The translations under genes and the position numbers were made by a program. This document shows positions 42,067 through 50,034 of a DNA stretch of 50,034 nucleotides, one piece after another. The notes below the pieces were generated by a model, which searched no databases, was not told the origin of the DNA, and saw only the letters and a list, made by a program, of their open reading frames with translations. Source of the stretch: Gammaproteobacteria bacterium (GTDB taxonomy: Bacteria; Pseudomonadota; Gammaproteobacteria; DSM-16500); the NCBI GenBank assembly GCA_013288655.1, contig JABDBK010000012.1, positions 1-50,034 of the forward strand, in the 5' to 3' direction. The first letter of the stretch is position 1; each line of letters begins with the position of its first letter.

Positions 42067-44103
42067 ATGAAAAATACTATGTTGCGACAATGTTTTAGTT
42101 TTATCTTATTGAGTATGCTAAGTATTACATCGGTTTATGCACGTGCAGTGCCTTTGGTGATAGCTGCTGCAGAAACCGTACAAAACATGGCATTTAATAC
42201 GACTCAAGTGATTACTTATACAGTCCATAATAATGCTCCTCAGCCTGTTCAACTTAATATGCAGCTAACCAGAACGCGTGTGATACCAGCTTCCCCTCTA
42301 GTCAACTTCCAAGTGACAAATGATTGTGTGTATCTTGGCATGGGAAATTATGTTCCGCCACGTGGTAATTGTAATGTGAATGTTACAATAAGATCGGGCG
42401 GTGTAGCCGGCGCGGTTGTTGGGAGTCTTCTCATTAACTATGGACCTACTTTTCAAACGATTGCGCCCCCGCCTGTGTTAAATTTTAATGTAACAGGAGG
42501 AGGTGGTGGGGCTGGCGGTTTGTACTTTATCGATGCGCCAACCGGTCAGAATATGTTATTTAATAGCACCCAAGATATTATTTGGACACTACAAAACACC
42601 ACAAGTAGTGCTATACCTTTGGTTTCGGGAGGCACAAATTTTACAGTTGCATCATCCTTGATTGCAACGCCTGTATTTACCAATGATTGTAACAATAGTG
42701 TCCCAGGTAGTGGCGGTACTTGTCACATTCAAGCGTCGATTAACTCCCTCTCTACCCCAGGTCAGGTGAGTCAATATGTCTATGTAACTTATAATACTTC
42801 TTCTCGATTGGTCATTGATAGCCCTACTAATTTTACTATTTCAGGGTCGATTACGGGTAAACGTGCTTTTTCTATGGTAAATAAATGTCCATATCCGGTA
42901 TGGTTTTCATTTGCTGGAGGCGGGATAAATGTTTTTGGTTGTACGACAGATACAAGTTGTGACACGATGACAGGAGCTAGTCCAGGTACGTTTACTTGTA
43001 ATACAAGTGTAATGCCAAGCGCGCAATGCTTTTGGAAAAGTCCGACCGCCAGCAGCTATATGTTATCCCCTTTAACAGGGTCCACTACGGTGTATTTAAA
43101 TGAGGGTTTATATACTCCAACACCTACACAACCTGAAGTCTGGAGCGGGACTATTTCAGGACGTACGGGATGTCCTGCTTCGACTAACTCTAAGACTACT
43201 TGTGATACAGGGGATTGCGGCGGTACGTCACTTCATACGACTGGCGGTTGCACGACAGGTATTTCTCCGCCGAATATACAAGCGGAACCTACCTTACAAA
43301 CGAACCTGGATTTCTATGATATTACAACTATCAATGGAATCAACGTGCCTATGTCGATGGAACCCATCAATGCATCGATTGATCCTGTTAATCCCTATAC
43401 ATGCGGCGGTGCCGGGGTTGCAAGTTCTCAAACAGGTACGGATGGTACGATTGGGGGTTGTACATACAGCTATTCACCTCCAAGTAATAATTATATATGG
43501 ATTGAGACAGCAGGTAGTTCATGCACTGCTACGAGCCAATGCTCTACATCGACTGGAGAAGCGTGTGGGTTAACAAAGGCTGATATCACAGGTAATACAA
43601 GTACGACACATTGCGGTACGTGGTTAGGGTATTGGACACCCGATGAAGTCTGCACTCTTAATTCAGGTTATACACAAGCACCCTTTAGTTGTACCACTTT
43701 ATGCGTGACATCTGATTGTTCTCCTCCTGCAACCAATTATGCTGATTTGTATGGATGCAATGGCGGGACAGTGGGTACGCAAAGTTGTTATGGAGTACCG
43801 CCTGGTACAACAAACTGCTGCGGTTGCCAAAATTGGAATGGTTATATGGGTATTGTTGTGCCAACACTACCTACATCGGGTCTAATATGTGATGGAAATA
43901 ACACTGGCTGGGATAATAATGTATTGGGCAAAATTACTTGGTTAAAGCAAGCTTGTCCATCGGTCTATTCTTATCCGCATGATGATCCGACGTCTAGTTT
44001 CACTTGTTCCAATAGCTCATCGACGAATAGTGTAAATTATCGAATAACCTATTGTCCGGGTGGTGTTTCAGGCGCGCCTTCTGGAGTCACGCCTAATCCA
44101 TGA
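42067..44103 (+). CDS. secreted thaumatin-like protein, 678 aa
   Basis: A signal peptide (FSFILLSMLSITSVYARA) is followed by two related beta-sandwich repeats (residues about 30-145 and 150-260), each starting with a Q-N-M-x-F-N-x-T-Q motif. From about residue 268, AFSMVNKCPYPVWFSF begins a cysteine-rich thaumatin-like domain (VWSGTISGRTGC, CDTGDCGG) that runs to the end. Plant and fungal thaumatins bind or cleave beta-glucans. The many Cys suggest an oxidising extracytoplasmic location. ATG lies 5 nt after the stop of the barrel protein, so the two are probably co-translated. Confidence 0.78.
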   Translation: MKNTMLRQCFSFILLSMLSITSVYARAVPLVIAAAETVQNMAFNTTQVITYTVHNNAPQPVQLNMQLTRTRVIPASPLVNFQVTNDCVYLGMGNYVPPRGNCNVNVTIRSGGVAGAVVGSLLINYGPTFQTIAPPPVLNFNVTGGGGGAGGLYFIDAPTGQNMLFNSTQDIIWTLQNTTSSAIPLVSGGTNFTVASSLIATPVFTNDCNNSVPGSGGTCHIQASINSLSTPGQVSQYVYVTYNTSSRLVIDSPTNFTISGSITGKRAFSMVNKCPYPVWFSFAGGGINVFGCTTDTSCDTMTGASPGTFTCNTSVMPSAQCFWKSPTASSYMLSPLTGSTTVYLNEGLYTPTPTQPEVWSGTISGRTGCPASTNSKTTCDTGDCGGTSLHTTGGCTTGISPPNIQAEPTLQTNLDFYDITTINGINVPMSMEPINASIDPVNPYTCGGAGVASSQTGTDGTIGGCTYSYSPPSNNYIWIETAGSSCTATSQCSTSTGEACGLTKADITGNTSTTHCGTWLGYWTPDEVCTLNSGYTQAPFSCTTLCVTSDCSPPATNYADLYGCNGGTVGTQSCYGVPPGTTNCCGCQNWNGYMGIVVPTLPTSGLICDGNNTGWDNNVLGKITWLKQACPSVYSYPHDDPTSSFTCSNSSSTNSVNYRITYCPGGVSGAPSGVTPNP

Positions 44104-44107
44104 AAAT

Positions 44108-45115
44108 TTAGCGCTCCGACTTGGTAGCTCGCGACAACAAATCACGCATCGCATCACGAGGCGTGATTTTTCCTTCTAAAATATGACATACGGCTTCGGC
44201 TATGGGCATTTCAATATGAACACGACGAGCTAGTTTGACTACAAGCTCAGCATTGCGTTTGCCTTCAACAACTTGGCCAATTTCTTTCATTGCATCATTA
44301 GCATGGGTGCCTTGGCTCATTGCAAGACCGAAACGTCGGTTACGAGATTGATTGTCAGTGCAAGTTAAAACTAAATCACCGAGTCCTGCCAAGCCTGTAA
44401 AGGTTTCAGGTTCTGCACCTAATGCAACGCCCAGTCGGGTGATTTCGGCTAAACCACGAGTGATGAGGGCACAACGTGCATTGGTACCAAAACCCATACC
44501 ATCTGAAATGCCGGTAGCGATAGCCATGACGTTTTTCACGGCGCCGCCTATTTCGACACCAATCACATCATGAGTTAAGTAAACGCGAAAAACAGGGCTA
44601 TTGAATCGTTTGGAAACATTTTCTGCAAAATCTTTATGATAACTTGCAACCACAACGGCTGTCGGTAAGCCTGCTGCAACTTCACCCGCAAACGATGGAC
44701 CTGATAAAACAGCATAAGGATAATGATCATTGACTATATCGCGTAGTGTTTCATGTAGTAAAGTTCCTGTGCTTTCATCGAGTCCTTTTGTAACCCAAAT
44801 CAGTCGAGAAGACGTTTTTAATTGCGGTTTTAGGTGTATCATAAGGTCGCGAAAACCGGAAGAAGGCACAGCAATTAAAATATCATCACATAGTTGTAGT
44901 GCACGAGGAAGATCAAGGGTAGGAATAAGTGAGGATGGAAATGCATGATCAGGCATGTACCGTTTATTCATGCCTTCTTTCTGCATATCCATAATATGAT
45001 TTTTTTCATTGCTCCATAAATAAACGCTTTGTCCTAAGCGAGATAAATGCAAGGCAAGTGCAGTGCCCCAAGAGCCGGCGCCCAAAATAAGGATAGGTTT
45101 TTCAAACGTGCTCAT
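44108..45115 (-). CDS. gpsA: glycerol-3-phosphate dehydrogenase [NAD(P)+], 335 aa
   Basis: GpsA makes sn-glycerol-3-phosphate for phospholipids. The dinucleotide motif is GAGSWGTALA (12-21) and the catalytic Lys lies in GGAVKNVMAIATGI. I start at the ATG at 45115, giving the family's normal N-terminus; a TTG 12 nt upstream is less likely. Last in the comF-rhodanese-secB-gpsA series and 25 nt after secB, as in other gammaproteobacteria. Confidence 0.95.
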   Translation of the reverse strand: MSTFEKPILILGAGSWGTALALHLSRLGQSVYLWSNEKNHIMDMQKEGMNKRYMPDHAFPSSLIPTLDLPRALQLCDDILIAVPSSGFRDLMIHLKPQLKTSSRLIWVTKGLDESTGTLLHETLRDIVNDHYPYAVLSGPSFAGEVAAGLPTAVVVASYHKDFAENVSKRFNSPVFRVYLTHDVIGVEIGGAVKNVMAIATGISDGMGFGTNARCALITRGLAEITRLGVALGAEPETFTGLAGLGDLVLTCTDNQSRNRRFGLAMSQGTHANDAMKEIGQVVEGKRNAELVVKLARRVHIEMPIAEAVCHILEGKITPRDAMRDLLSRATKSER

Positions 45116-45140
45116 AAGGGCATCCAAAAGAATTCATACT

Positions 45141-45644
45141 TTAATGAATGTGACCATCGCCTGTTGCATCAACGGTACCATGTTTGCTTTGCTCATCTAA
45201 ATGTTGAGCATAAAGAGCATCAAAATTGACCGGAGCCAATAATAATTGCGGGAACCCGCCGCGAACAACAACGTCTGAAATCACTTCACGCGCATAAGGA
45301 AATAAAATATTAGGACAAAAACTACCTAGCATTTGGCGGAGTTGTTCGCTTGGAATGCCTGAAATCATGAAAATGCCTGCTTGATGGACTTCAATTAAGA
45401 ATGCAGACTTTTTATTGCTAGTGACTGTCGCGGTCACTGATAAAACCACTTCATGCATGTTTTCCTGGATACGATTACTTTTGGTTTCGAGATTAAGCTG
45501 TACTTCAGGTTTCCAATCGTCAACAAAGGTATGCGGCGTATTGGGAGCTTCATAAGACAAGTCTTTTGTATAAATCCGTTGAATTTCGAAGTTTGGTGCT
45601 GCATCACCTGCAGCGTGAAGTTTAGGTTGTGATTTGTCAGCCAT
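45141..45644 (-). CDS. secB: protein-export chaperone SecB, 167 aa
   Basis: SecB keeps preproteins unfolded and passes them to Sec[34 protein letters not shown] and [11 protein letters not shown] are family signatures. ATG follows AAAGGA at 8-9 nt. It lies between a rhodanese-domain gene and gpsA; the glutaredoxin gene usually placed in this cluster is absent. Confidence 0.96.
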   Translation of the reverse strand: MADKSQPKLHAAGDAAPNFEIQRIYTKDLSYEAPNTPHTFVDDWKPEVQLNLETKSNRIQENMHEVVLSVTATVTSNKKSAFLIEVHQAGIFMISGIPSEQLRQMLGSFCPNILFPYAREVISDVVVRGGFPQLLLAPVNFDALYAQHLDEQSKHGTVDATGDGHIH

Positions 45645-45690
45645 GAGATGGGTCCTTTCTATGAGTTAATGTAAAATGGGCACGTGGATA

Positions 45691-46113
45691 TTAATCTTTG
45701 ACGAGAGGCATGTCTGCATCTCGCCAGCCGCGTATACCACCGGCTAGTATGAATGCAGACAAACCTATTTTCATCAAAATGCTTGTAGCGCGTGCAGACT
45801 CTAAACCAGCAGCGCAAACTAGAATGATGGGTTTGGATTTATATTTTTCAAGCTTTTTAGATTTATTTTCTAATTCAGCAAATGGAATAGAAATAGCGCC
45901 TACAATATGTCCCGTTTTGAAAGCGTCTGCTGGTCGTAAATCCACCAACACAGCTTCTTGGCGGTTGATTAATTGAGTGGCTTCCACAGGAGATATACGT
46001 CTTGCACCTTGTTTATTTCGAATCCATTCAATGGCAAGGAGTAAAACAAAAATAATGACGAGTGCAATGCCAAGCATCCAATGGTTTTGTATAAATGATA
46101 AAATATCTTGCAT
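45691..46113 (-). CDS. membrane-anchored rhodanese-domain protein, YibN-like, 140 aa
   Basis: The start is the ATG at 46113, preceded by AGGTGA; the longer frame runs back into comF. A membrane segment (about 13-30, LGIALVIIFVLLLAIEW) anchors a rhodanese domain with the active-site Cys at residue 100 (LVCAAGLESAR). The family moves sulfane sulfur or merely binds partners. YibN is also encoded before secB in E. coli, where it is linked to the membrane insertion pathway. Confidence 0.85.
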   Translation of the reverse strand: MQDILSFIQNHWMLGIALVIIFVLLLAIEWIRNKQGARRISPVEATQLINRQEAVLVDLRPADAFKTGHIVGAISIPFAELENKSKKLEKYKSKPIILVCAAGLESARATSILMKIGLSAFILAGGIRGWRDADMPLVKD

Positions 46114-46153
46114 ATCTTCACCTAAGTTAGAGTGGCTGGGATTATACACACAT

Positions 46154-46870
46154 TTAATCATCTCTGTGAATAGGCCGTGCACAACACCAGACATCAATAC
46201 GTTTTGCACCGTTTGCTTTAAGTAAATGACAAAATTCGCGCATGGTATTGCCTGTCGTGATCACATCATCAATGACAGCAATATGGTCATTGTCCCATCG
46301 TTTGTTTGTCGTAAAAGCCTGTTTTACATTAGTTTCGCGTTCTTTGGCTGTTAGTGTTGCCTGAGGTGCGGTGGGTTTGATGCGCTGACAAGCATGGATA
46401 TTGACAGGTATTCGACAACGTTTAACGATAGGGCGTGCGAGTTCCATGGCTTGATTATAGCCGCGCTCTCTAAGTCTTTGGAAATGTAATGGCATAGGAA
46501 TGATGACATTTGGTAATGGTCTGGTTTTATACCAGGTGCTTTGTATTTTATCTGCCATTAATTCACCCAACACACGTGCATTAACTAATTTTTGATTGAA
46601 TTTTAATTCGAGTAATAGCTTGTCAATGGGCGTTTTATAGTCAAATAAAGCAAAAGTAGCATCAAACGGTCGTGCTTGTTGCAAGCATTGACCACAAATT
46701 AGCATGTTATTTTCAGCGGATAGTATCGCTGCGCATATATTGCACGATGTTTTGGGTGTAGGTAAATCCTGATGACAAGCTAAGCACAAATCTTGCTCGC
46801 GATGAGACGGGTGCCCGCAAAGTATGCAGGTATAGGGAAGTAGCCAGGAAAGTAGTTTTTTTATGAGCAT
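46154..46870 (-). CDS. comF: ComF-family phosphoribosyltransferase-like protein, 238 aa
   Basis: Two zinc-finger-like Cys pairs at the N-terminus (CILCG, CLACH, CNICA, CGQC) and the PRPP-binding VIDDVITTGNT near residue 200 identify the ComF/GntX family. Members are needed for DNA uptake in naturally competent bacteria. It is leftward, divergent from the bioC-like gene by 37 bp, and leads into the rhodanese-secB-gpsA genes. Confidence 0.88.
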   Translation of the reverse strand: MLIKKLLSWLLPYTCILCGHPSHREQDLCLACHQDLPTPKTSCNICAAILSAENNMLICGQCLQQARPFDATFALFDYKTPIDKLLLELKFNQKLVNARVLGELMADKIQSTWYKTRPLPNVIIPMPLHFQRLRERGYNQAMELARPIVKRCRIPVNIHACQRIKPTAPQATLTAKERETNVKQAFTTNKRWDNDHIAVIDDVITTGNTMREFCHLLKANGAKRIDVWCCARPIHRDD

Positions 46871-46907
46871 AGTGTAAAATATAGATTAATTTTTTACGAG
46901 TTAAGTC

Positions 46908-47516
46908 ATGATACCTCATAACCATCCGTTGATGCATGCTGTCCAGGAAGAAATTTTGTCACGCCTGGATCTTGTCGCGTTAAAGCCTAAGCGCATACTT
47001 GCTGTGGCTTGTGATAATTTGAAAGTGCGTTATCCAGATGCAGAAATCGTATCGTTGGCTGATACAGAGGATAGTGTGGATCTTATTATATCAAATTTAT
47101 CCTTGCCATGGTGTGGAGATGTTGATGCTGTGTTTTGTGAATGGCGTAGGCTATTACGACCCGAAGGTTTGCTTATGTTTACAAGTTTGGGTTCTCTGAG
47201 TTTATCTGAAATAGATCTCAAGTTACCGCAATGTATCGATATGCATCATATAGGCGATGCTTTACTTAAAGCAGGATTTGCAGGTCCTGTGATGGATGCG
47301 GAGCATTTTGAAATAACCTATCAAGATAAGACACAAGTCTTATCCGACTTAGAAAAAATGGGTATTACCGAAGTGAATAAGCCAATATTATCACTTAGCT
47401 ATGAGGTGGTGTATGGCCATGCCTGGTGTCCGGCAAAAAAAGATGATTTTTTAGCAGATTCCGATGGAATGGTTAAAATTCCACTTGAAGCACTACGTGC
47501 GCGATTGCGACAGTAG
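46908..47516 (+). CDS. BioC-like methyltransferase with a degenerate SAM motif, 202 aa
   Basis: VDLIISNLSLPWCGDVDAVF and RRLLRPEGLLMFTSLG match the middle and end of malonyl-ACP O-methyltransferase BioC. However, the N-terminal FD-x-A-x-x-Y segment and the glycine-rich SAM loop are missing (it reads ILAVACDN), and the chain is about 50 residues short. It may be inactive or have another role. Its position next to comF is as for bioC in some gammaproteobacteria. The Shine-Dalgarno is poor. Confidence 0.55.
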   Translation: MIPHNHPLMHAVQEEILSRLDLVALKPKRILAVACDNLKVRYPDAEIVSLADTEDSVDLIISNLSLPWCGDVDAVFCEWRRLLRPEGLLMFTSLGSLSLSEIDLKLPQCIDMHHIGDALLKAGFAGPVMDAEHFEITYQDKTQVLSDLEKMGITEVNKPILSLSYEVVYGHAWCPAKKDDFLADSDGMVKIPLEALRARLRQ

Positions 47517-47575
47517 GAGAATGATGCCGTGTATCATATAATGGGATTTACCCATCTTTTACAAGGATTGTAATC

Positions 47576-48463
47576 GTGGCAACAGATATTTATATTGGTG
47601 TCGATGGCGGTGGGACTAAATCAAAATTGCGGGTTGAAGATAGTACCGGCCAGCTTTTAGGTCAGGCAGTTGCAGGGCCTGCGAATATTCGTTTATCCGT
47701 TCCGGGAGCCTGGGAGTCGATTTATACTGCATTGGATGAAGTGTTAAGCTCGCACGCTATGTCTCTCGATGATAAACAATATCATTTTCATGCGGGTTTA
47801 GGTCTAGCAGGTTCTGAAGTCACAGAAGCATGCCAGACTTTTTTGCATAAGCCCCATTCTTTTAAAACGATAAAGCTTTTTTCAGATGCTCATGCGGCTT
47901 GTGTTGGAGCGCATCATGCAAAAGAAGGCAGCATTATTATCGTCGGTACGGGGGTGGTGGGTTATCAAATTTATCGCGCTCGCGGTTCAAAAGTGGGTGG
48001 ATGGGGGTTTCCACATGATGATGAGGGTAGCGGCGCCTGGTTGGGTTTGCAGGCCACGCGATTGACATTTGAATGGTTGGACCATAGAGCTGAAAAATCA
48101 CCTTTGGTAGAAGATGTTTTTGCTTATTTCAATGACGATATTGAAAAACTTATTGCTTTTGCAAATCGAGCGACCTCCAATGATTTTGCGAGACTCGCGC
48201 CCCTTGTGATTAATCATAGTCAACAAGAAGAAATTGCTGCGGTACGTTTAATGAAAAAAGCTGCGCATGCCGTGGACCGTATATATCATGCTTTGGCAAA
48301 AATACGAGATGATGACGCTAACTTTCCTATTTGTTTATTTGGCGGCATTGCGCCATTTATTGAACCTTGGCTGAGTGAAGATCTGCGCGCTTCTTTAGTT
48401 CACAGACAAGCTGATGCAACAGTGGGTGCTATTTTATTGATGCGAGAAGCCATAACGTGTTAA
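47576..48463 (+). CDS. N-acetylglucosamine kinase-like protein (BadF/BcrA ATPase family), 295 aa
   Basis: The ASKHA phosphate-binding loop GVDGGGTKSKL opens the protein, and GGWGFPHDDEGSGAWLG is the sugar-kinase signature of this family. GTG start, 8 nt after AAGGA. It overlaps nagA by 7 nt. Paired with NagA it should phosphorylate GlcNAc for the next step, in amino-sugar or peptidoglycan recycling. Confidence 0.85.
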   Translation: MATDIYIGVDGGGTKSKLRVEDSTGQLLGQAVAGPANIRLSVPGAWESIYTALDEVLSSHAMSLDDKQYHFHAGLGLAGSEVTEACQTFLHKPHSFKTIKLFSDAHAACVGAHHAKEGSIIIVGTGVVGYQIYRARGSKVGGWGFPHDDEGSGAWLGLQATRLTFEWLDHRAEKSPLVEDVFAYFNDDIEKLIAFANRATSNDFARLAPLVINHSQQEEIAAVRLMKKAAHAVDRIYHALAKIRDDDANFPICLFGGIAPFIEPWLSEDLRASLVHRQADATVGAILLMREAITC

Positions 48464-49635
48464 ATACGACTCTTTCTGGATTAAACGTTTATACTTCAGA
48501 TGGTGTCTTGCAAGGCGCAAGTGTTGTTATTCAAGATGGCATCATTGCTGATATTATTTTGACAAAACCAGGACAAGATATCTCTTTTCCGGCTAATTAT
48601 CATCTTATTCCAGGATTGATTGATTTGCACGTGCATGGAATGGACGGTTGCGATGTGATGGATGCAAATCCAGAAGCCTTAACAAAAATCAGTCAAGCAT
48701 TAATTCGATCCGGTACTACCGCTTTTTTAGCCACGACCATGACTGCATCAACGCAGAATATTGAAAAAACTTTGCTTGCGGTTCGTGAATACATGGCTGT
48801 GCAGCACGAAGCACCCGGTGCGATTATGTTGGGCGTTCATCTTGAAGGTCCTTTTATCTCACCCAAAAAAGCCGGCGCACAATGTGCAGATCATATACTT
48901 TCACCCAGTATTGAAACATTGCATCATTGGCAACAACTTTCAGAAAATGCCATTAAACTCGTGACTTTTGCACCAGAACTTACGAACCATGAATTCATAG
49001 CTTATTTGAAAAAAAATAATATCATTGCAGCGCTTGGTCATAGCGATGCAAATTATGCAGAGACGATGCACGCTATGCAGCAAGGTTGTGATTATGTTAC
49101 ACATCTTTTTAATGCCATGCGCGGTATACATCAGCGTGAGCCAGGCATGGTGACAGCAGCGCTTTTAGAAGATGTTTGGACAGAGCTTATTGTCGATGGT
49201 GTGCATTTACATCCGGCGATTGTTAAACTCATTTTGAAAATGAAAGGCATGGAAAAAATGGTGTTAGTTACGGATGCTATGCGTGCGACGTGTTTACATA
49301 ATGGTGTGTATGATCTTGGTGGTCAGAAAGTCACTGTCAAAGAAAATACGGCGACACTTTCAGATGGAACGTTAGCAGGTAGTGTGTTGCGCATGCCGCA
49401 AGCGATAAAAAACATGTTGCAATTCACAGGGTGTGATCTTTTAGATGCAGTTAAAATGGCCTCAGAAAATCCCGCAAAAGTTTTAGGAATTTTTGATAAA
49501 AAAGGCAGTATTGCTATAGACAAAGATGCAGATTTAGTGGTTCTTGACGAGCATTTCAATGTCGTGATGACAATATGCGGCGGACATAAAATTTGGAATA
49601 ACATACATGTTTCATCAACAAGCGATCAGTTTTAA
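48457..49635 (+). CDS. nagA: N-acetylglucosamine-6-phosphate deacetylase, 392 aa
   Basis: NagA removes acetate from GlcNAc-6-phosphate. Motifs are IDLHVHGMDGCDVMD near residue 55, HLEGPFISPKKAGA, GHSDANYAE and VTDAMRA with a metal-binding Asp. GTG start inside the preceding kinase gene. It overlaps the following hydrolase by 29 nt, so three genes form a compact operon. nagB is not in this window. Confidence 0.92.
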   Translation: MLNTTLSGLNVYTSDGVLQGASVVIQDGIIADIILTKPGQDISFPANYHLIPGLIDLHVHGMDGCDVMDANPEALTKISQALIRSGTTAFLATTMTASTQNIEKTLLAVREYMAVQHEAPGAIMLGVHLEGPFISPKKAGAQCADHILSPSIETLHHWQQLSENAIKLVTFAPELTNHEFIAYLKKNNIIAALGHSDANYAETMHAMQQGCDYVTHLFNAMRGIHQREPGMVTAALLEDVWTELIVDGVHLHPAIVKLILKMKGMEKMVLVTDAMRATCLHNGVYDLGGQKVTVKENTATLSDGTLAGSVLRMPQAIKNMLQFTGCDLLDAVKMASENPAKVLGIFDKKGSIAIDKDADLVVLDEHFNVVMTICGGHKIWNNIHVSSTSDQF

Positions 49636-50034
49636 AACGCAAGATAATATAAGCCTCAGCGGTTGGTTTTTTGTTCCAGAAAATATTCCCGCGCCATGTA
49701 TCATTATGACGCATGGTTTTACTGCATTAAAAGAACATTATTTATCGAAATTTGCAGAGGTTTTTGCAAGTGCGGGCATGTGCGTCTTAGTGTATGACAA
49801 TCGCAATTTTGGTGAGAGTGAAGGGGAGCCGTGTTTTGAAGTCAATCCTGAGCTGCAAGTGCGTGATTTATCGGATGCTATTTCTTACGTACAAACCAGA
49901 TCTGAAGTTGATGCAAACAACATAGCTTTATGGGGCACAAGTTTTAGCGGCGGGAATGTTATCGTCGCGGCAAGCATGGATAGTCGTGTTAAGTGTATTG
50001 TCGCACAAGTTCCTTTTGTGAAAGGACATCATGA
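49607..50034 (+). CDS. alpha/beta hydrolase, 3' end beyond the window
   Basis: The ATG at 49607 lies inside nagA. At least 142 codons are visible. IIMTHGFTALKEHY carries the oxyanion-hole HGF, CVLVYDNRNFGESEG follows, and GTSFSGG holds the nucleophile Ser (GxSxGG). These features fit a serine hydrolase of the esterase/peptidase type. Substrate unknown. The acid and His of the triad lie past the window edge. Confidence 0.8.
   Translation, partial: MFHQQAISFKTQDNISLSGWFFVPENIPAPCIIMTHGFTALKEHYLSKFAEVFASAGMCVLVYDNRNFGESEGEPCFEVNPELQVRDLSDAISYVQTRSEVDANNIALWGTSFSGGNVIVAASMDSRVKCIVAQVPFVKGHH

Overview
This window looks like a chromosomal segment of a low-GC gammaproteobacterium of the Legionellales type (Coxiella/Aquicella/Rickettsiella/Berkiella-like). 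The housekeeping genes are gammaproteobacterial: groESL, the yibN-type/secB/gpsA cluster, rsmA-apaH, metNIQ, trmB, hemW and a comF/bioC-like pair. Between them lie genes typical of host-associated Legionellales: ankyrin-repeat proteins, a eukaryote-type U-box protein, a giant coiled-coil protein with a cysteine-protease-like segment, a thaumatin-like secreted protein, many toxin-antitoxin loci and decayed insertion-sequence ends. The genus is inferred from gene content; there is no rRNA in the window.

Layout. 1-3.9 kb: a small orphan ORF, a decayed palindromic repeat, a two-domain glycosyltransferase translationally coupled to a VapBC-type module, and an unknown gene. 3.9-9.0 kb: an operon of a pteridine reductase-like SDR and a NitT/TauT-type ABC transporter, with a divergent MidA-family methyltransferase. 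9.0-20.3 kb: an accessory island with two paralogous LuxR-type regulators, an ankyrin-effector pseudogene, a 464-aa effector-like protein, a 1513-aa giant protein, a 604-aa ankyrin protein and a broken BrnT/BrnA module. 20.4-28.1 kb: pterin/folate genes (PTPS-like, folA), then a six-gene leftward block (metN-metI-metQ, Sel1 lipoprotein, rsmA, apaH), and pncB-trmB rightward. 28.2-38.7 kb: an outer-membrane protein, a membrane-anchored candidate effector, hemW with a U-box gene in front, mdh, a TacA/TacT-type module, a ZIP transporter, a site-2 protease, a GT2, an AAA/DUF4143 ATPase, an orphan Phd/YefM antitoxin and a methyltransferase-like gene. 38.7-44.1 kb: groESL under a perfect CIRCE element, then a repeat-bearing beta-barrel protein and a thaumatin-like protein. 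44.1-50.0 kb: comF, rhodanese, secB and gpsA leftward; bioC-like, GlcNAc kinase, nagA and an alpha/beta hydrolase (cut by the window end) rightward.

The most interesting system is in the island. The 1513-aa and 604-aa genes each have a perfect 20-bp dyad, ATACCGT-N6-ACGGTAT, just upstream of the -35 region. In both, a YTGAG motif stands exactly 5 bp before the dyad. The estimated position is about -43 to -46 from the transcription start, which is where class II LuxR-type activators bind. Two degenerate copies with the same spacing flank the 3' end of the first luxR gene. The two LuxR paralogs lie beside these sites and show no obvious acyl-homoserine-lactone pocket motif. I infer a local, possibly non-AHL, LuxR-solo regulon controlling effector-like genes. 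The small ORF at position 59 shares a 19-bp core-promoter match (18/19) with the 604-aa gene, so it may be another member whose operator lies just outside the window.

The other theme is toxin-antitoxin turnover. Two modules look intact (VapBC-like, TacAT-like). One has lost the middle of its toxin (BrnT) while keeping the antitoxin. One antitoxin (Phd/YefM-like) stands without an intact toxin. Three of the four have recognisable operator repeats on their promoters.
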